Shown here: one piece after another, positions 1 to 9,407 of the stretch
Position numbering within the stretch: the stretch's first letter is position 1
Layout: every line of letters starts with the position of its first letter
DNA from: Microbispora bryophytorum
Lineage (GTDB): Bacteria > Actinomycetota > Actinomycetes > Streptosporangiales > Streptosporangiaceae
Direction of reading: 5' to 3'
Assembly (NCBI RefSeq): GCF_006874465.1
Contig: NZ_VIRL01000010.1
Coordinates: 62,001-126,000, forward strand
DNA: 64,000 nucleotides
The notes under the pieces: model-generated
Seen by the model: only the letters and a program-made list of their open reading frames with translations
The model's database searches: none
What the model was told of the DNA's origin: nothing
Position numbers and translations under genes: made by a program

Positions 1-644
1 GGGTAGGGCGTCGGGGTCAGCGCCCAGAACCGGTAGCCGCCGTCCTCGGCCGAGAACAGGTGACCACGTGCGGAGCGCCTGGGCACGTCGTACTGCACGT
101 CATAGAGGCCGGCCTCGTCGGCCTCCCAGACCTCGATGCGCGCGCCCTCGAGCGGGTTGCCGTCGGTGTCGGTCACCGTGCCCTCGACCCAGCAGGGCTC
201 TCCCGGCGCGCCCAAGGCGACGTCGCCGCCGAGCCCGACGTGCGGGGCGTCCTCGACGAAGAACGGGCCGAAGACCGTCGCCTCCGTGGCGTCCTTGTAC
301 GCCGCGTTGTTGACGTTGATGGTCTGCATTGAGGCACCGAGGGTGTCCGACAGCAGGATGAACTCCTGACGCACGTCGTCGGTGATGTGACCGGCCCTGG
401 TGAGGAAGTCGATCGCGGCGCCCCACTCCTGCTCGGTCAGTCGCACCTCGCGGATGAAAGCGTGCAGGTGCTCGACCAGGGCGACCATCAGCTCCTTCAG
501 CCTCGGGTCGGGGCAGTCGGCGAAGGAGGCGACGACGTTCTCGACCAGCTTGGCCTCGACGGCCTCCTGCCCGGCACCGATCTCCCGATGGACGCGGCCC
601 TGAGTGCCGGCCTGGGCCGATCCCGGGTCCCCATGGATGCTCAT
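1..644 (-). CDS. Hydroxyquinol 1,2-dioxygenase, C-terminus cut by window edge
   Basis: Intradiol ring-cleaving dioxygenase that would open hydroxyquinol (1,2,4-trihydroxybenzene) to maleylacetate. The first 214 residues are present. Residues ~20-110 form the helical catechol-dioxygenase N-terminal domain. After that come the family signatures [42 protein letters not shown] (contains the first iron-ligand Tyr) and [12 protein letters not shown]; the His/Tyr ligands further on lie outside the window. The start ATG at 644 overlaps the stop of the maleylacetate reductase gene in an ATGA, so the two are translationally coupled. Known pathway: resorcinol or hydroxyquinol degradation, where this enzyme feeds maleylacetate reductase. 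Catechol 1,2-dioxygenase is the main alternative, but the neighbour argues for hydroxyquinol. Confidence 0.9.
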   Translation of the reverse strand, partial: MSIHGDPGSAQAGTQGRVHREIGAGQEAVEAKLVENVVASFADCPDPRLKELMVALVEHLHAFIREVRLTEQEWGAAIDFLTRAGHITDDVRQEFILLSDTLGASMQTINVNNAAYKDATEATVFGPFFVEDAPHVGLGGDVALGAPGEPCWVEGTVTDTDGNPLEGARIEVWEADEAGLYDVQYDVPRRSARGHLFSAEDGGYRFWALTPTPY

Positions 645-1693
645 CGACGCTCTCCTTCCCACGCAGCACGCAACAGCGCAGTGAGGTTCTCTTCGGTCAC
701 GGAGGTCGGGTTGCCGGCCGGTAGGGCGGCCATGATCGGCGCGACCGCCTTGGTGATGCCTTCTTCGGGCATCCCGTAGTCCTTCAGCGCACGCGGCGCG
801 CCGACCTCCGCCCGCAGCGCCGCCAGCCCCTCGACGGCGGTGGCGGCGCCGAAGGCCGCCGCCATGCGCCGCTCGGCCTCGGGCGCGCCCGGAGCGTTGA
901 AGGCCAGCACGTGCGGGAGCACGACGGCGTGGGTCTGCGCGTGGGGCAGGTCGAACATGCCGCCGAGCACGTGGCAGATCTTGTGGTGCAGTCCCGAGCC
1001 GGCCGACGCGAACGCGACCGCGGCGAGGTAGGCGCCGTACAGCGTCTGCTCGATGCCCTCGATCGCGCCGCCGTCCGCCGTGACGACGGGCAGCCCGGCG
1101 GTCAGTGCGCGGATGCCCTCGCCCGCCAGTGCCCGGTCGACCGGGTCCGCCCGCGGTCCCCACATCGAGTCGACGCAGTGGGCCAGCGCGTTGAGCCCCG
1201 ACGCCACGCTCATGTCCGCGGGCAGCAAGGTGAGCAGCCCGGCGTCGTAGACGATCGAGCGCGGCAGCACCTTGTCGTCGACGCCGGTGGTCTTGGTCCC
1301 GCCCTCGGTCAGGCCCCAGACGTTGGTCGCCTCGGAGCCCGCGTAGGTGGTCGGGACGGCGATGACCGGCAGGCCGGTCGTCATGGCGACGGCCTTGCCC
1401 AGCCCGGTGGCCGACCCCCCGCCCACGGTGACCACGACGTCGGCCTCGGCGGCCGCGGCGGCCCTTCGCGCCCGGCCGGCCACCTCGACCGGGACGTGCA
1501 TGACGACCTCCTCATGCCGCAGCACGACCGGCAGCCGTGTCGCGATCGGGTCGGCGAGGGCGGCCGCGCGGCCGGAGGCGATCAGCATGACCCGCCGGGC
1601 GCCGAGGAGGGAGACCTCCTCGGCCACGGCCTCCGGCGAGCCGCCGGAGGCGAAAACGACGCGCTGCGGCAGCGTCGCGTGGACGAACCTCAT
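641..1693 (-). CDS. Maleylacetate reductase
   Basis: Iron-containing alcohol dehydrogenase-fold enzyme of 350 aa that reduces maleylacetate to 3-oxoadipate with NAD(P)H. Visible signatures are the nucleotide-binding stretch [15 protein letters not shown] (~90-105), [18 protein letters not shown] (~120), and the metal-site region [10 protein letters not shown] followed by [12 protein letters not shown] (~235-265). Length and motifs are those of the maleylacetate reductase branch rather than general Fe-alcohol dehydrogenases. It sits directly upstream of the hydroxyquinol dioxygenase with a 4-bp overlap. Its own ATG overlaps the stop of a truncated monooxygenase reading frame, so the transcript probably once began with a hydroxylase. 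Confidence 0.9.
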   Translation of the reverse strand: MRFVHATLPQRVVFASGGSPEAVAEEVSLLGARRVMLIASGRAAALADPIATRLPVVLRHEEVVMHVPVEVAGRARRAAAAAEADVVVTVGGGSATGLGKAVAMTTGLPVIAVPTTYAGSEATNVWGLTEGGTKTTGVDDKVLPRSIVYDAGLLTLLPADMSVASGLNALAHCVDSMWGPRADPVDRALAGEGIRALTAGLPVVTADGGAIEGIEQTLYGAYLAAVAFASAGSGLHHKICHVLGGMFDLPHAQTHAVVLPHVLAFNAPGAPEAERRMAAAFGAATAVEGLAALRAEVGAPRALKDYGMPEEGITKAVAPIMAALPAGNPTSVTEENLTALLRAAWEGERR

Positions 1694-1845
1694 GCCCGCC
1701 CCAGCAGCTTCGGCAGCGCCGCGCGCAGGGCGCCGGCCGGGTCGTCGGGCAGGCTCATCGCACGCCGGGCGATGTGCGCGTCGGGGCGGACCAGCAGCAC
1801 GCCTGACTCCTCTGTCTCTCGAAGTTTGGCCCGGTCATAGTACAG
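1690..1845 (-). pseudogene. C-terminal remnant of FAD-dependent aromatic hydroxylase
   Basis: Upstream of maleylacetate reductase, and ending in its start codon, is an open stretch whose last ~50 codons read like the C-terminus of PheA/TfdB-type flavoprotein hydroxylases: YYDRAKLRETEESG, then LLVRPDAHIARR, then DDPAGALRAALPKLLG. The VRPD-x-H/Y-IA-R tail is a hallmark of that family. No start codon or flavin-binding domain precedes it; the frame runs into the stop codon of the SSB gene at 1915. I infer deletion of roughly the first 500 residues of a resorcinol/phenol hydroxylase that would have supplied hydroxyquinol. The exact left boundary of homology is uncertain. Confidence 0.65.
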
Positions 1846-1914
1846 ATCGGTGATTTCAGGACAGGGATCGACCCGGCCAAGACCCGTGAGGCCCTGAGGT
1901 CCGTGGACACCCCA

Positions 1915-2676
1915 CTAAGCCGCCAGTGCGGGCGGGAGCCAGGCGGCGTCGCCGTTGTCCCGCACGGCACGCTCCGGGTCCGTCGCCCCGTCCGAGGCCG
2001 GGTCCGTCGCCCCGTCCGTCGTGCTTCCCGTTGTGCCTTCCTCGGCGTCGATCTCCGCCGTGCCGCCGGTCCGCGGCGCCTCGTCGCCCTGCCAGGCTCC
2101 GGCGGCCGCCAGCGTTCCGGCCACCGACGAAGCCGCGTCGTTCGCGCCCCGCGCGCCGACGAGGGCGTCGAACGCCTCGTCGTCTCCGCCGCCAACGGAC
2201 GCCGCGCTGGGCCCACTGAGCCCGCTGGAACCGCTGGGAGCGGTCAGCTCCCATTCCCGCGTCGCGTCTTCCATCGCGTGGCGCTCGCCGTCGCTCGGCG
2301 CGCCCGCCGAGTAGGCCCGGATCGGCTTCTCGAACGTGGCGATGCCCCACTTCAGGTCATGGCCCACCGAGCTGGCCTCGATCTCCGCCCAGAACCGCTG
2401 CTCGCCGTCGCGCTCGAACTGCTTGATCCGCAACTTGCCGTACACCACGACCGGGTGTCCCCTGCGGATCGACTGCTGCACGTTGTCCGCCAGCCCGCGG
2501 TAGCAACGAACGGTGTAATAGGTGGTGTCCCTGGTCTGCCAGGTGTTGGTCTGCTGGTCGAGGACACGCCTGTTGACGGCCATCCGCATCGAGGTGACAC
2601 GCGAGCCGTCGCGGAACTGATACTGCCGGGGGTCGTCGGTGACGTTCCCGCTCAGCGTGACGTAGATGTCGTTCAT
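1915..2676 (-). CDS. ssb: Single-stranded DNA-binding protein (SSB paralogue)
   Basis: OB-fold protein of 253 aa. The first ~115 residues show the SSB pattern: YVTLSGNVTDDP, FRDGSRVTSMRMAVNRR, WQTRDTTYYTVRCYRGLADNV, GHPVVVYGKLRIKQFE and WAEIEASSVGHDL. The rest is a long, disordered, Asp/Thr/Gly/Ala-rich tail. The C-terminus does not show the classical acidic DDDxPF tip that recruits partner proteins, which fits a second, auxiliary actinobacterial SSB of the SsbB type rather than the replicative SSB. The gene stands alone between the aromatic operon and the GTPases, with a ~275-bp upstream spacer in which I see no other gene. Confidence 0.85.
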   Translation of the reverse strand: MNDIYVTLSGNVTDDPRQYQFRDGSRVTSMRMAVNRRVLDQQTNTWQTRDTTYYTVRCYRGLADNVQQSIRRGHPVVVYGKLRIKQFERDGEQRFWAEIEASSVGHDLKWGIATFEKPIRAYSAGAPSDGERHAMEDATREWELTAPSGSSGLSGPSAASVGGGDDEAFDALVGARGANDAASSVAGTLAAAGAWQGDEAPRTGGTAEIDAEEGTTGSTTDGATDPASDGATDPERAVRDNGDAAWLPPALAA

Positions 2677-2952
2677 CGAAGTGCCTCCCCGGCCCGGTCA
2701 CTCGCCGGGCTCGGGGGACACACTGGCCGCGCATCGCACAGCCTCACGGGCCAGAAACCCGTTCTGTGGATGAAGCCACGCCTGTGGGCAACGCTCCGGG
2801 CCGCCCCGCTCGACGGGAAGCGGGGGGCGGGAGGTCCGGCGCGGGGCGGCGCGTCCCGCGGCAGGCGTTCGACGCCCGGCCGCGCCCGTCCCGGCGGCAG
2901 GTGCTCAACGCCCGCCGCGTCCGTCGGGCGGCAGACGTTCAGCGAAAGGCGT

Positions 2953-4584
2953 TCAGCGCCGGGCGGCCGCCATCGCGCCGAAATACTCGTTGTAGCGGTT
3001 CAGCTCGCGCTCGACCGGCTCGACGACCATGTTCTGCGCCAGGACGCCCACACGGCGTCTCATGTCGCGCTCAAGCCGGTCGCGTTCCTTGCCCGCGGCG
3101 AGCACCACGAAGTTCCTGCTCGCCATGGCCGAGAACAAGCCAAGTCCGAGGACGCTGATCATCATCAGCCCCACCCAGGGCAGCACGGCCACGTCACCGA
3201 GGACCTCGGCCGGCGGACGGCCCGCCTTGAACACGCCGTACGCCAGGATCGCGCCCGCCCAGGCGAGGCTCGCGACGAACATGAGCACCAGGAGGTACTG
3301 CCAGATCTTCAGGAGCCACCACCAGACGGGCACCCGGTCGAGCGGCGGAGCCACCTCCGCCAGCTCCTCCGACAGCGCCTCGGGAAGCTCGTCCACCCGC
3401 GAGCGGGCCGCCTCGCGGACGCCGTCGCGCCACACCTCCGGCATGCCGGCCGTCAGCCCGTCGGCGAGCGCCTGCACCGCGTTGTCCACCTCGGCGGGCT
3501 GAGCGGTGACCGAACTCGCGACAAGGCCGCGGATGTCGTCCTTCACGCCCCCCAGCCGCAGGCTCTTGAGCGGATCGGGCCGCAGCCGGGCCGCCCAGCG
3601 CGCGTACGGCCAGCCGACCCAGTCGGCCGACCGGACGGCGTGCACGTTCTCGAGGGCCTCACCGAGAGCGGAGACGCCGACGGCGTCGCACAGCGCTTCG
3701 GCCAGCCCGGCACGCCGCGCGCCGTCCACCGTGGACTCCACCCGCAGCAGCTCCGGCACGTCCTTCACCAGGCGCAGCACCAGCCGGTCGAGGTCGGCCT
3801 CCAGGCGCTGGTAGGCCGCCCGCCGGGCGGCCACGGACTCGGCCAGGACGGCCTTCAGGCTGTCGACGCCCTTGCCGGTGGTCGCGGACGTCGCGACCAC
3901 CCGGGGATCGGCCACGCCCTCGCGCCGGAGAAGGTCCTCCAGGTCGGCCACGCACTCCGCCTGCTCCTCCGGAGTGAGCCGGTCGGACTGGTTCAGCACG
4001 AAGACCGTCACCGCGTCGTGCCCGGTCAGCTCGGTCACGTAACGCCGGTGCACCGAGGCGTCGGCGTACTTCTGCGGGTCGAGGACCCACACGATGAGGT
4101 CGGCCGTCTGGATCAGCCGGTGGGCCTCGTGGTCGGTGAGCGCGCGGATCGAGTCGTGGTCGGGCAGGTCGAGCAGGATCAGCCCGTGCAACTGGCTCTC
4201 GCCCTTGTCGAGGGCGCTGGCGCGGGCGAACCGGTGCCGCCACTGGATCTGCAGCCAGTCGAGCAGCGGGCCCGCGCCGTCGATGCCCCACACGCAGGCG
4301 TGGGTGCGCGCGGTGGTCGGCCTGCGTACGCCGATGGGCGAAAGCTCCAGCCCGGAGACGGCGTTGAACAGGGACGACTTCCCGCTGCCCGTGCCACCGG
4401 CGAGCGCGACGACCGTGTGGTCGGACGACAGCTTGAGCCGGTCGCCCGCGCGCAGTAGGAGCTGGGCGGCATCCGTGACCAGCGCCGGGTCGAGCCGGCC
4501 CTGCCCCAGCTCAACGATCCTGGCCAGGGCGGCGAGTCTGGAGCCGAGCCCGTGCCGCCTCTCGGCGGTGCTGACAGCCGTCAT
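2953..4584 (-). CDS. Membrane-anchored dynamin-like GTPase (DynB-like)
   Basis: 543-aa protein. G1/Walker A is GGTGSGKSS at 63-70, G3 is DLPDHDS near 140, and G4 is NQSD near 209, followed by a helical stalk. Two hydrophobic segments near the C-terminus (~413-445, starting VWWWLLKIWQYLL; ~458-482) form a membrane hairpin. The ATG at 4584 was chosen because GAGG precedes it; the open frame continues upstream but only through the neighbour's coding DNA. With the adjacent larger GTPase this matches the arrangement of the Streptomyces DynA/DynB dynamin-like pair, which stabilises FtsZ rings during sporulation septation. The assignment to DynB is by architecture (two C-terminal membrane helices); a YfjP-family GTPase is the conservative name. 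Confidence 0.75.
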   Translation of the reverse strand: MTAVSTAERRHGLGSRLAALARIVELGQGRLDPALVTDAAQLLLRAGDRLKLSSDHTVVALAGGTGSGKSSLFNAVSGLELSPIGVRRPTTARTHACVWGIDGAGPLLDWLQIQWRHRFARASALDKGESQLHGLILLDLPDHDSIRALTDHEAHRLIQTADLIVWVLDPQKYADASVHRRYVTELTGHDAVTVFVLNQSDRLTPEEQAECVADLEDLLRREGVADPRVVATSATTGKGVDSLKAVLAESVAARRAAYQRLEADLDRLVLRLVKDVPELLRVESTVDGARRAGLAEALCDAVGVSALGEALENVHAVRSADWVGWPYARWAARLRPDPLKSLRLGGVKDDIRGLVASSVTAQPAEVDNAVQALADGLTAGMPEVWRDGVREAARSRVDELPEALSEELAEVAPPLDRVPVWWWLLKIWQYLLVLMFVASLAWAGAILAYGVFKAGRPPAEVLGDVAVLPWVGLMMISVLGLGLFSAMASRNFVVLAAGKERDRLERDMRRRVGVLAQNMVVEPVERELNRYNEYFGAMAAARR

Positions 4585-4642
4585 GGATTCCTCACCGTGG
4601 TGCCGGAGACGTACCCGAGCGTGATCTGCCGGATCGGCTGCG

Positions 4643-6865
4643 TCATCGTGCGACCTCGAGGTTGTACGTTGCCTGGTAGAGCCGCGTCGCCGCGGCCTCG
4701 TCCGGGATCCCGGCGCTGTCGAGCACGTCGACATACCGGAGGGTCTCCTCGTCGAAGAGCAGGCCGACGCGGGCGCGCAGATCGCTGCGGGCCTTGGCGC
4801 TGATATTGCGCAGCGACTCGGCGCCGAGCAGGCCGCGCAGCAGCCGCTGGGGCAGTGCGCCGGCGCCCGCGCCCGCCGGCGCGTCCGTGGCGCCGTAGCC
4901 GAGCAGGCCGATCATGAAGATCAGCGAGAGCGAATCGACATCGAACGAGATCAGCTTGGCCACCGACCGCTTGGTCACGCCCTCGGTGCGGATGAGCTCG
5001 GTGACGTGGTCCTGCCAGGCGGCGATGGTCCTGGTGGTCCTGCGGGCGATTTCCTCCGCCGGGCGGCCGAGCCCCGGAGTCGCGGCCAGGCGGTCGCCCG
5101 CGCCTGCCCGCTGCCGCCAGCGCGCGACCGCCTCCTCGGTGGCCTGCTGGACGGCCGAGTTGACCAGCGCTTCGAGGCCCGCCCGCACGGCGGCCCTCAG
5201 CCCGCGCACCCGCTCGGGGCCCTGCGAGTGGCCCTTGCCCCCGCGGCGCAACCGGAGGGTGCGCATGAGGTCACCCGAGCCGGCGAAGTCCTGCCACCGG
5301 GCGAGCACCTCCCCGCGCAGCAGCGAGCCGTCCCTGGTCGCCTCGTCGATCCGCGCCAGGGCGCCCATGTAGGCCGCGTCGACGTCGGAGCGCAGATCGG
5401 CGCGCAGGGCGACCTGGGTCTCAAGATGCCGGGCGAGCGCGGGCAGCCGGGTGCGGAAGCTGTTCAGCACGCCGTTCAGCGTCGCCTTGACCGCCGCATC
5501 CCGCCGCTCGTCGTCGACGGACAACGCCGACAGCCACATGCGGAGATCCGCGATCTCGATCTCGGGCAGCCGCCCGTCACGTACGGACGTCTCGTTGATG
5601 ACGAAGCGTTCGACCTCGCCCAGGCCGTACTCGTGCAGCATCCGGCCGAAGTGCTTCACGACGACCTCGCGGGACCTCGGCGGCACGCGGGACAGCACGA
5701 TGACCAGGCGCGCCCCGCGTTCCTTGGCCCGGCGCAGCAGGCTCCAGGACGGCGCGTCGGCGTACCGGGACGCCGTGGTGACGAAGACCCACAGGTCGGC
5801 GGCGTCCAGCATGCGGTGCGCGATCTCGTGGTGCTCCTCCACGACCGAGTCGATGTCGGGCGTGTCGAGCAGCGCGATTCCCCGGGGCAGTGACGGGCTC
5901 GACGTCAGCACCACGCTGTCAGGCGTGGCGTCCCGTGTGGGTTCTGCGAGTCTTTCCACGCCTCCGAGAAGATCGCCGCGCGCATACCACTCGCGGTTGT
6001 CGGGGTGACAGACGATCAAGGGCGTCGACGTGGTCGGGCGGCGCACTCCCGTGGCCGAGACCCTCCCCCCGGCGAGCGAGTTGACGATGGTGGACTTGCC
6101 CGCTCCCGTCGAGCCGGCCACGGCGATCAGCGCGGGCGCGGTGCTCATGTGGACGCGCGGGATGACGTAGTCGTCGAGTTGCGCCAGGACCGCCGCCTGC
6201 GCCTTGCGCGCCTCATCGGAGCCCGGCACGTCGAGACCGAAGTGCAGGCCCTTCACCGCCGTGCGGAGCTGGTTGAGCGCCTCGGTCAGCGCCGCCGAGA
6301 CCGGCTCTGGCATCGCGAACGAACCGGCCCGATCGCCGTCGAGCTCGTCGCCGTCGGGATTGTCGCCGTCAAGCTCGTCGGCGGCGTGCTCCGTGCCCTC
6401 GGCGCGCTCTGTGTGCTCGGCCCGCTCTGTGCCCTCGGCGTGCTCGGTGCTGTGCTCGGGGTTCTCGGCGGGCTCAGCGTGCTCGTCGGCGTCTTCAGCG
6501 CCCTCCGGGTCGTCCTCAGGGTCCGCCGAAGGGTCCGCCGGGCCTTCGGCGTCCGCCGAGTCGTCGGCGTCTGGTGCGTCCTGTTCGCCGTCGCCGGCCG
6601 CCGGCCCGCCGTCGGTCTCCTCGGCCACCGCGTCCTGCAGGGCCCTGCCGGGCCCGGCAGGCCGTACGGGGTCGTCCTCGGCCTCGGGGACGTCCTCATG
6701 GGAGGGCTCGGCCTCGGTCGCGTCCACGGCGAACCCGGCGGACCCGGCGGACGGCCGCCCGCCCGGACCCGAGTGAGGCGAAGTGAGCTCCGGCGCGGGC
6801 TCGTCGTCGCGGATCGGGCGGAACGCGATGGTCTGCTCACCCGGCGACTCCGGGTGCTGCGCCAT
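4643..6865 (-). CDS. Dynamin-like GTPase with acidic N-terminal extension (DynA-like)
   Basis: 740 aa. Residues ~1-185 are a low-complexity acidic Glu/Asp/Ala region with imperfect repeats of the EHAEGTERAEHTE type. The GTPase domain follows: G1 AVAGSTGAGKST near 250, switch region GVRRPTTSTPLIV, G3 DTPDIDS near 325 and a SRVP element at the G4 position. A long helical region ends with a hydrophobic stretch around 645 (DSLSLIFMIGLLGYG). ATG 6865 is preceded by GAGGAG. Its stop lies 58 bp before the second GTPase, so the two are probably one transcript and partners. Role inferred from the DynA/DynB pair: membrane remodelling at septa. Confidence 0.75.
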   Translation of the reverse strand: MAQHPESPGEQTIAFRPIRDDEPAPELTSPHSGPGGRPSAGSAGFAVDATEAEPSHEDVPEAEDDPVRPAGPGRALQDAVAEETDGGPAAGDGEQDAPDADDSADAEGPADPSADPEDDPEGAEDADEHAEPAENPEHSTEHAEGTERAEHTERAEGTEHAADELDGDNPDGDELDGDRAGSFAMPEPVSAALTEALNQLRTAVKGLHFGLDVPGSDEARKAQAAVLAQLDDYVIPRVHMSTAPALIAVAGSTGAGKSTIVNSLAGGRVSATGVRRPTTSTPLIVCHPDNREWYARGDLLGGVERLAEPTRDATPDSVVLTSSPSLPRGIALLDTPDIDSVVEEHHEIAHRMLDAADLWVFVTTASRYADAPSWSLLRRAKERGARLVIVLSRVPPRSREVVVKHFGRMLHEYGLGEVERFVINETSVRDGRLPEIEIADLRMWLSALSVDDERRDAAVKATLNGVLNSFRTRLPALARHLETQVALRADLRSDVDAAYMGALARIDEATRDGSLLRGEVLARWQDFAGSGDLMRTLRLRRGGKGHSQGPERVRGLRAAVRAGLEALVNSAVQQATEEAVARWRQRAGAGDRLAATPGLGRPAEEIARRTTRTIAAWQDHVTELIRTEGVTKRSVAKLISFDVDSLSLIFMIGLLGYGATDAPAGAGAGALPQRLLRGLLGAESLRNISAKARSDLRARVGLLFDEETLRYVDVLDSAGIPDEAAATRLYQATYNLEVAR

Positions 6866-6939
6866 GTCCGGCTCCTCGGTCACAGCATCGCCGGAACCCG
6901 CACCGGCCCCGTGGTCGGGCGTGTTCCTGGCTGCCGATC

Positions 6940-8172
6940 TCACGGGACCCGCTCCGCTCGCACCATTTCGATCTCCTGGCCGACCTTGACGACCTCGCCG
7001 ACGATCACGATCGCCGGAGGCCGCACTCCGGCCGCGGTCATCCGTTCCGCCACAGTCGACAACGTCGCGGCAACGGCTCGCTGGGTCGGAAGAGTACCGT
7101 CCTGTACCACCATCACGGGAGTTTCCGGTGAACGTCCGTCTCGGACCAGCGTTTCGGCGATCTCCTTGATCCTTTCGACCGCCATGAGAAGTATCAGGGT
7201 TCCCGTCGATCGCGCCAATCCGGGCCAGTCGACGGTGGACGCGGGGTCGTCGGGCGCGACGTGCACGGAGATGACGTGGAACTCCTGGCTCACCCCACGA
7301 TGGGTGACCGGGACCCCGGCCGCCCCTGGCACCGCGACCGCGCTGGTGATCCCGGGCACCACGGTCACCGGGATGCCCGCCCGGGCACAGGCGATCATCT
7401 CCTCGCCGCCCCGGCCGAAGACGAACGGATCCCCGCCCTTCAGCCGTACGACGAACCTGCCCTTGCGGGCGTGCTCGATGAGCAGTTCGTTGATCTTCTC
7501 CTGGGGCAGCGACCGGCCATAGGGCACCTTCGCCGCGTCGATCAGCTCGACGTCGGGCGACAGCTCGTCCAGGAGCGCGCGGGGCGCGAGGCGGTCGGCC
7601 ACGACCACGTCGGCCTGGGCCAGGAGCTGGCGTCCCCGCACGGTGATCAGGCCGGGGTCGCCGGGACCGCCGCCCACCAGTGCGACACCGACCGGCTTGG
7701 TGCGGTGCCGCCGGGCGTCCACGGTGCCGTCGCGCAGCGCGCCCACGATCGCGTCGCGGATGCCGGCCGCCCGGCGGGGATCGCCACCGGCGGTGACCGC
7801 CACGCCGACCTCGTCCACCCGCCCGCTGGCGGGGGTCCAGGCCGCGGAGGCGTCCTTGTCGTCGGCCCGCACGCACCAGATGCGCTTGGCCTCGGCCTCG
7901 GCGGCGACCGCAGTGTTGACGTCGCGGTGGTCGGTGCAGGCGTGCACCAGCCAGGCGCCGTCGCAGTCGCCGACCTGGTAGGGCCGCCGCTCCCAGGTCA
8001 CCCGGCCCGTGGCGATGAGATCGTCCAGCGCCGGGGTGACACTGGGCGAGACCAGGGTGACGGAGGCCCCGGCGTCGAGCAGTGCGGGGATCCGTCGCTG
8101 AGCGACGTGTCCGCCGCCGACCACGAGCACACGCCGCCCATCGAGGCGGAGGCCGAGCAGGTAGGGCGCCAT
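6940..8172 (-). CDS. Fused precorrin-2 dehydrogenase / uroporphyrinogen-III C-methyltransferase
   Basis: 410-aa CysG-type fusion. The N-terminal ~150 residues are the NAD-binding precorrin-2 dehydrogenase/ferrochelatase module (VLVVGGGHVAQRRIPALLDAG). Residues ~160-400 are the SAM-dependent methyltransferase module, with VGGGPGDPGLIT, RLKGGDPFVFGRGGEE and VPGITSAVAVPGAAGVPVTHRG. The enzyme converts uroporphyrinogen III to precorrin-2 and on to sirohydrochlorin/siroheme, the branch point to vitamin B12. It lies downstream of cobT and a CbiX-like chelatase on the same strand, forming a tetrapyrrole group. Confidence 0.93.
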   Translation of the reverse strand: MAPYLLGLRLDGRRVLVVGGGHVAQRRIPALLDAGASVTLVSPSVTPALDDLIATGRVTWERRPYQVGDCDGAWLVHACTDHRDVNTAVAAEAEAKRIWCVRADDKDASAAWTPASGRVDEVGVAVTAGGDPRRAAGIRDAIVGALRDGTVDARRHRTKPVGVALVGGGPGDPGLITVRGRQLLAQADVVVADRLAPRALLDELSPDVELIDAAKVPYGRSLPQEKINELLIEHARKGRFVVRLKGGDPFVFGRGGEEMIACARAGIPVTVVPGITSAVAVPGAAGVPVTHRGVSQEFHVISVHVAPDDPASTVDWPGLARSTGTLILLMAVERIKEIAETLVRDGRSPETPVMVVQDGTLPTQRAVAATLSTVAERMTAAGVRPPAIVIVGEVVKVGQEIEMVRAERVP

Positions 8173-8299
8173 GACCCCTGTCTCCCTATCGCGTCAAGCG
8201 TGCATTGTTAGGAGGCAAACCTACCCGCTGGGCTCGGGCGACATTCACAGGATGAGACTTGTGAGTCCACGGGGCGGTCGCCCGCGCCCCGCGCGGCGC

Positions 8300-9385
8300 T
8301 CACTCGCCCTTGTCCGCCACGCCCGCGGAGTCGAAGGTGGCGACCTCGTGCATGACCCGCGCCGCCGCGCTGACCAGAGGGTGGGCGAGCAGCCCGCCGG
8401 TTCCCTCCCCGAGGCGCAGCCGCAGGTCGACGAGCGGGTCGAGGCCCAGGTGGGCCAGCGCGACCGCGTGACCGGGCTCGGCCGAGCGGTGCCCGGCCAG
8501 GCAGTAGCCGATCGCGTCGGGCGCGAGCGCGCCCGCCACCAGGGCCGCGGCTCCGGCGATCACCCCGTCGAGGATGACGGGCACCCGGGCCGCGGCGGCG
8601 CCGAGCACGAAACCGGCGATCGCCGCGTGCTCCAGGCCGCCGACCGCCGCGAGCACCCGCAGCGCCTCGTCGGGCCCGGCGGGTACGGCTGCCGCCTCGG
8701 TGATCCCGTTGGCCCGCAGGCCCCGCCGTACGATTTCGATCTTGTGCTCGTAGGTGGTGTCGTCGACGCCGGTCCCCCGGCCGGTGACCCCGGCGGCGGG
8801 CCTGCCGGTGAAGGCGCAGATCAGGGCGGCCGACGCGGTGGTGTTCGCGATGCCCATGTCGCCGGTGACGAGGCAGCGCCCACCCGCGTCCACCAGGTCG
8901 CGGGCGACCTCGATTCCGGCCGTCAGGGCGGCGGTGGCCTGCTCCCGCGTCATCGCGGGCCCCTGCGACAGGTCGGCCGTGCCGTACGCGACCTTGCGGG
9001 CGAGCAGCCGGGGCGCGGGCGCCAGGTCGGCCGCGACGCCCACGTCCACCACGGTCACCGACGCGCCCACCTCGGCGGCGAAGGCGTTGGCGACCGCTCC
9101 TCCCGCGGTGAAGTTGGCCACCATCTGCGCGGTGACCTCCTGCGGCCAGGGGCTGACCCCCTGCGCGTGCACGCCGTGGTCGGCGGCGAAGATCGCCAGG
9201 GCGGCCGGGACCGGGAGCGGCGGCGGGCACGTCCCGGCGATGCCGGCGAGCCGCACCGCGACGTCCTCGAGCACTCCGAGCGAGCCGCTGGGCTTGGTGA
9301 GCCTGTCCTGGTAGGCCCTGGCCTCCGTCATGGGGCCGGGCTCGACCGGGCGGATGGCGCCGATCGTCTCGCCGAGGGACGTCAT
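8300..9385 (-). CDS. cobT: Nicotinate-nucleotide-dimethylbenzimidazole phosphoribosyltransferase
   Basis: 361-aa CobT that activates the lower-ligand base (dimethylbenzimidazole) to alpha-ribazole phosphate for cobalamin. Family motifs: LTKPSGSLGVLE near the start, FAADHGVHAQGVSPWPQEVT, GDMGIANTTASAAL, GRGTGVDD, and the catalytic-glutamate segment LGEGTGG near the C-terminus. ATG 9385 follows a GGAG; the longer open frame adds 24 residues without family similarity. The start lies 22 bp from the stop of the upstream chelatase gene, indicating an operon. Confidence 0.93.
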   Translation of the reverse strand: MTSLGETIGAIRPVEPGPMTEARAYQDRLTKPSGSLGVLEDVAVRLAGIAGTCPPPLPVPAALAIFAADHGVHAQGVSPWPQEVTAQMVANFTAGGAVANAFAAEVGASVTVVDVGVAADLAPAPRLLARKVAYGTADLSQGPAMTREQATAALTAGIEVARDLVDAGGRCLVTGDMGIANTTASAALICAFTGRPAAGVTGRGTGVDDTTYEHKIEIVRRGLRANGITEAAAVPAGPDEALRVLAAVGGLEHAAIAGFVLGAAAARVPVILDGVIAGAAALVAGALAPDAIGYCLAGHRSAEPGHAVALAHLGLDPLVDLRLRLGEGTGGLLAHPLVSAAARVMHEVATFDSAGVADKGE

Positions 9386-9407
9386 GCTCTCTCCTTCTGC
9401 GCGGCGG

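Noticed and set aside
8208-8224. TTAGG...CCTAC as an iron (DtxR/IdeR) box upstream of the CysG-type gene
   Set aside because: Arms are two bases too close and the centre does not match the 19-bp consensus.
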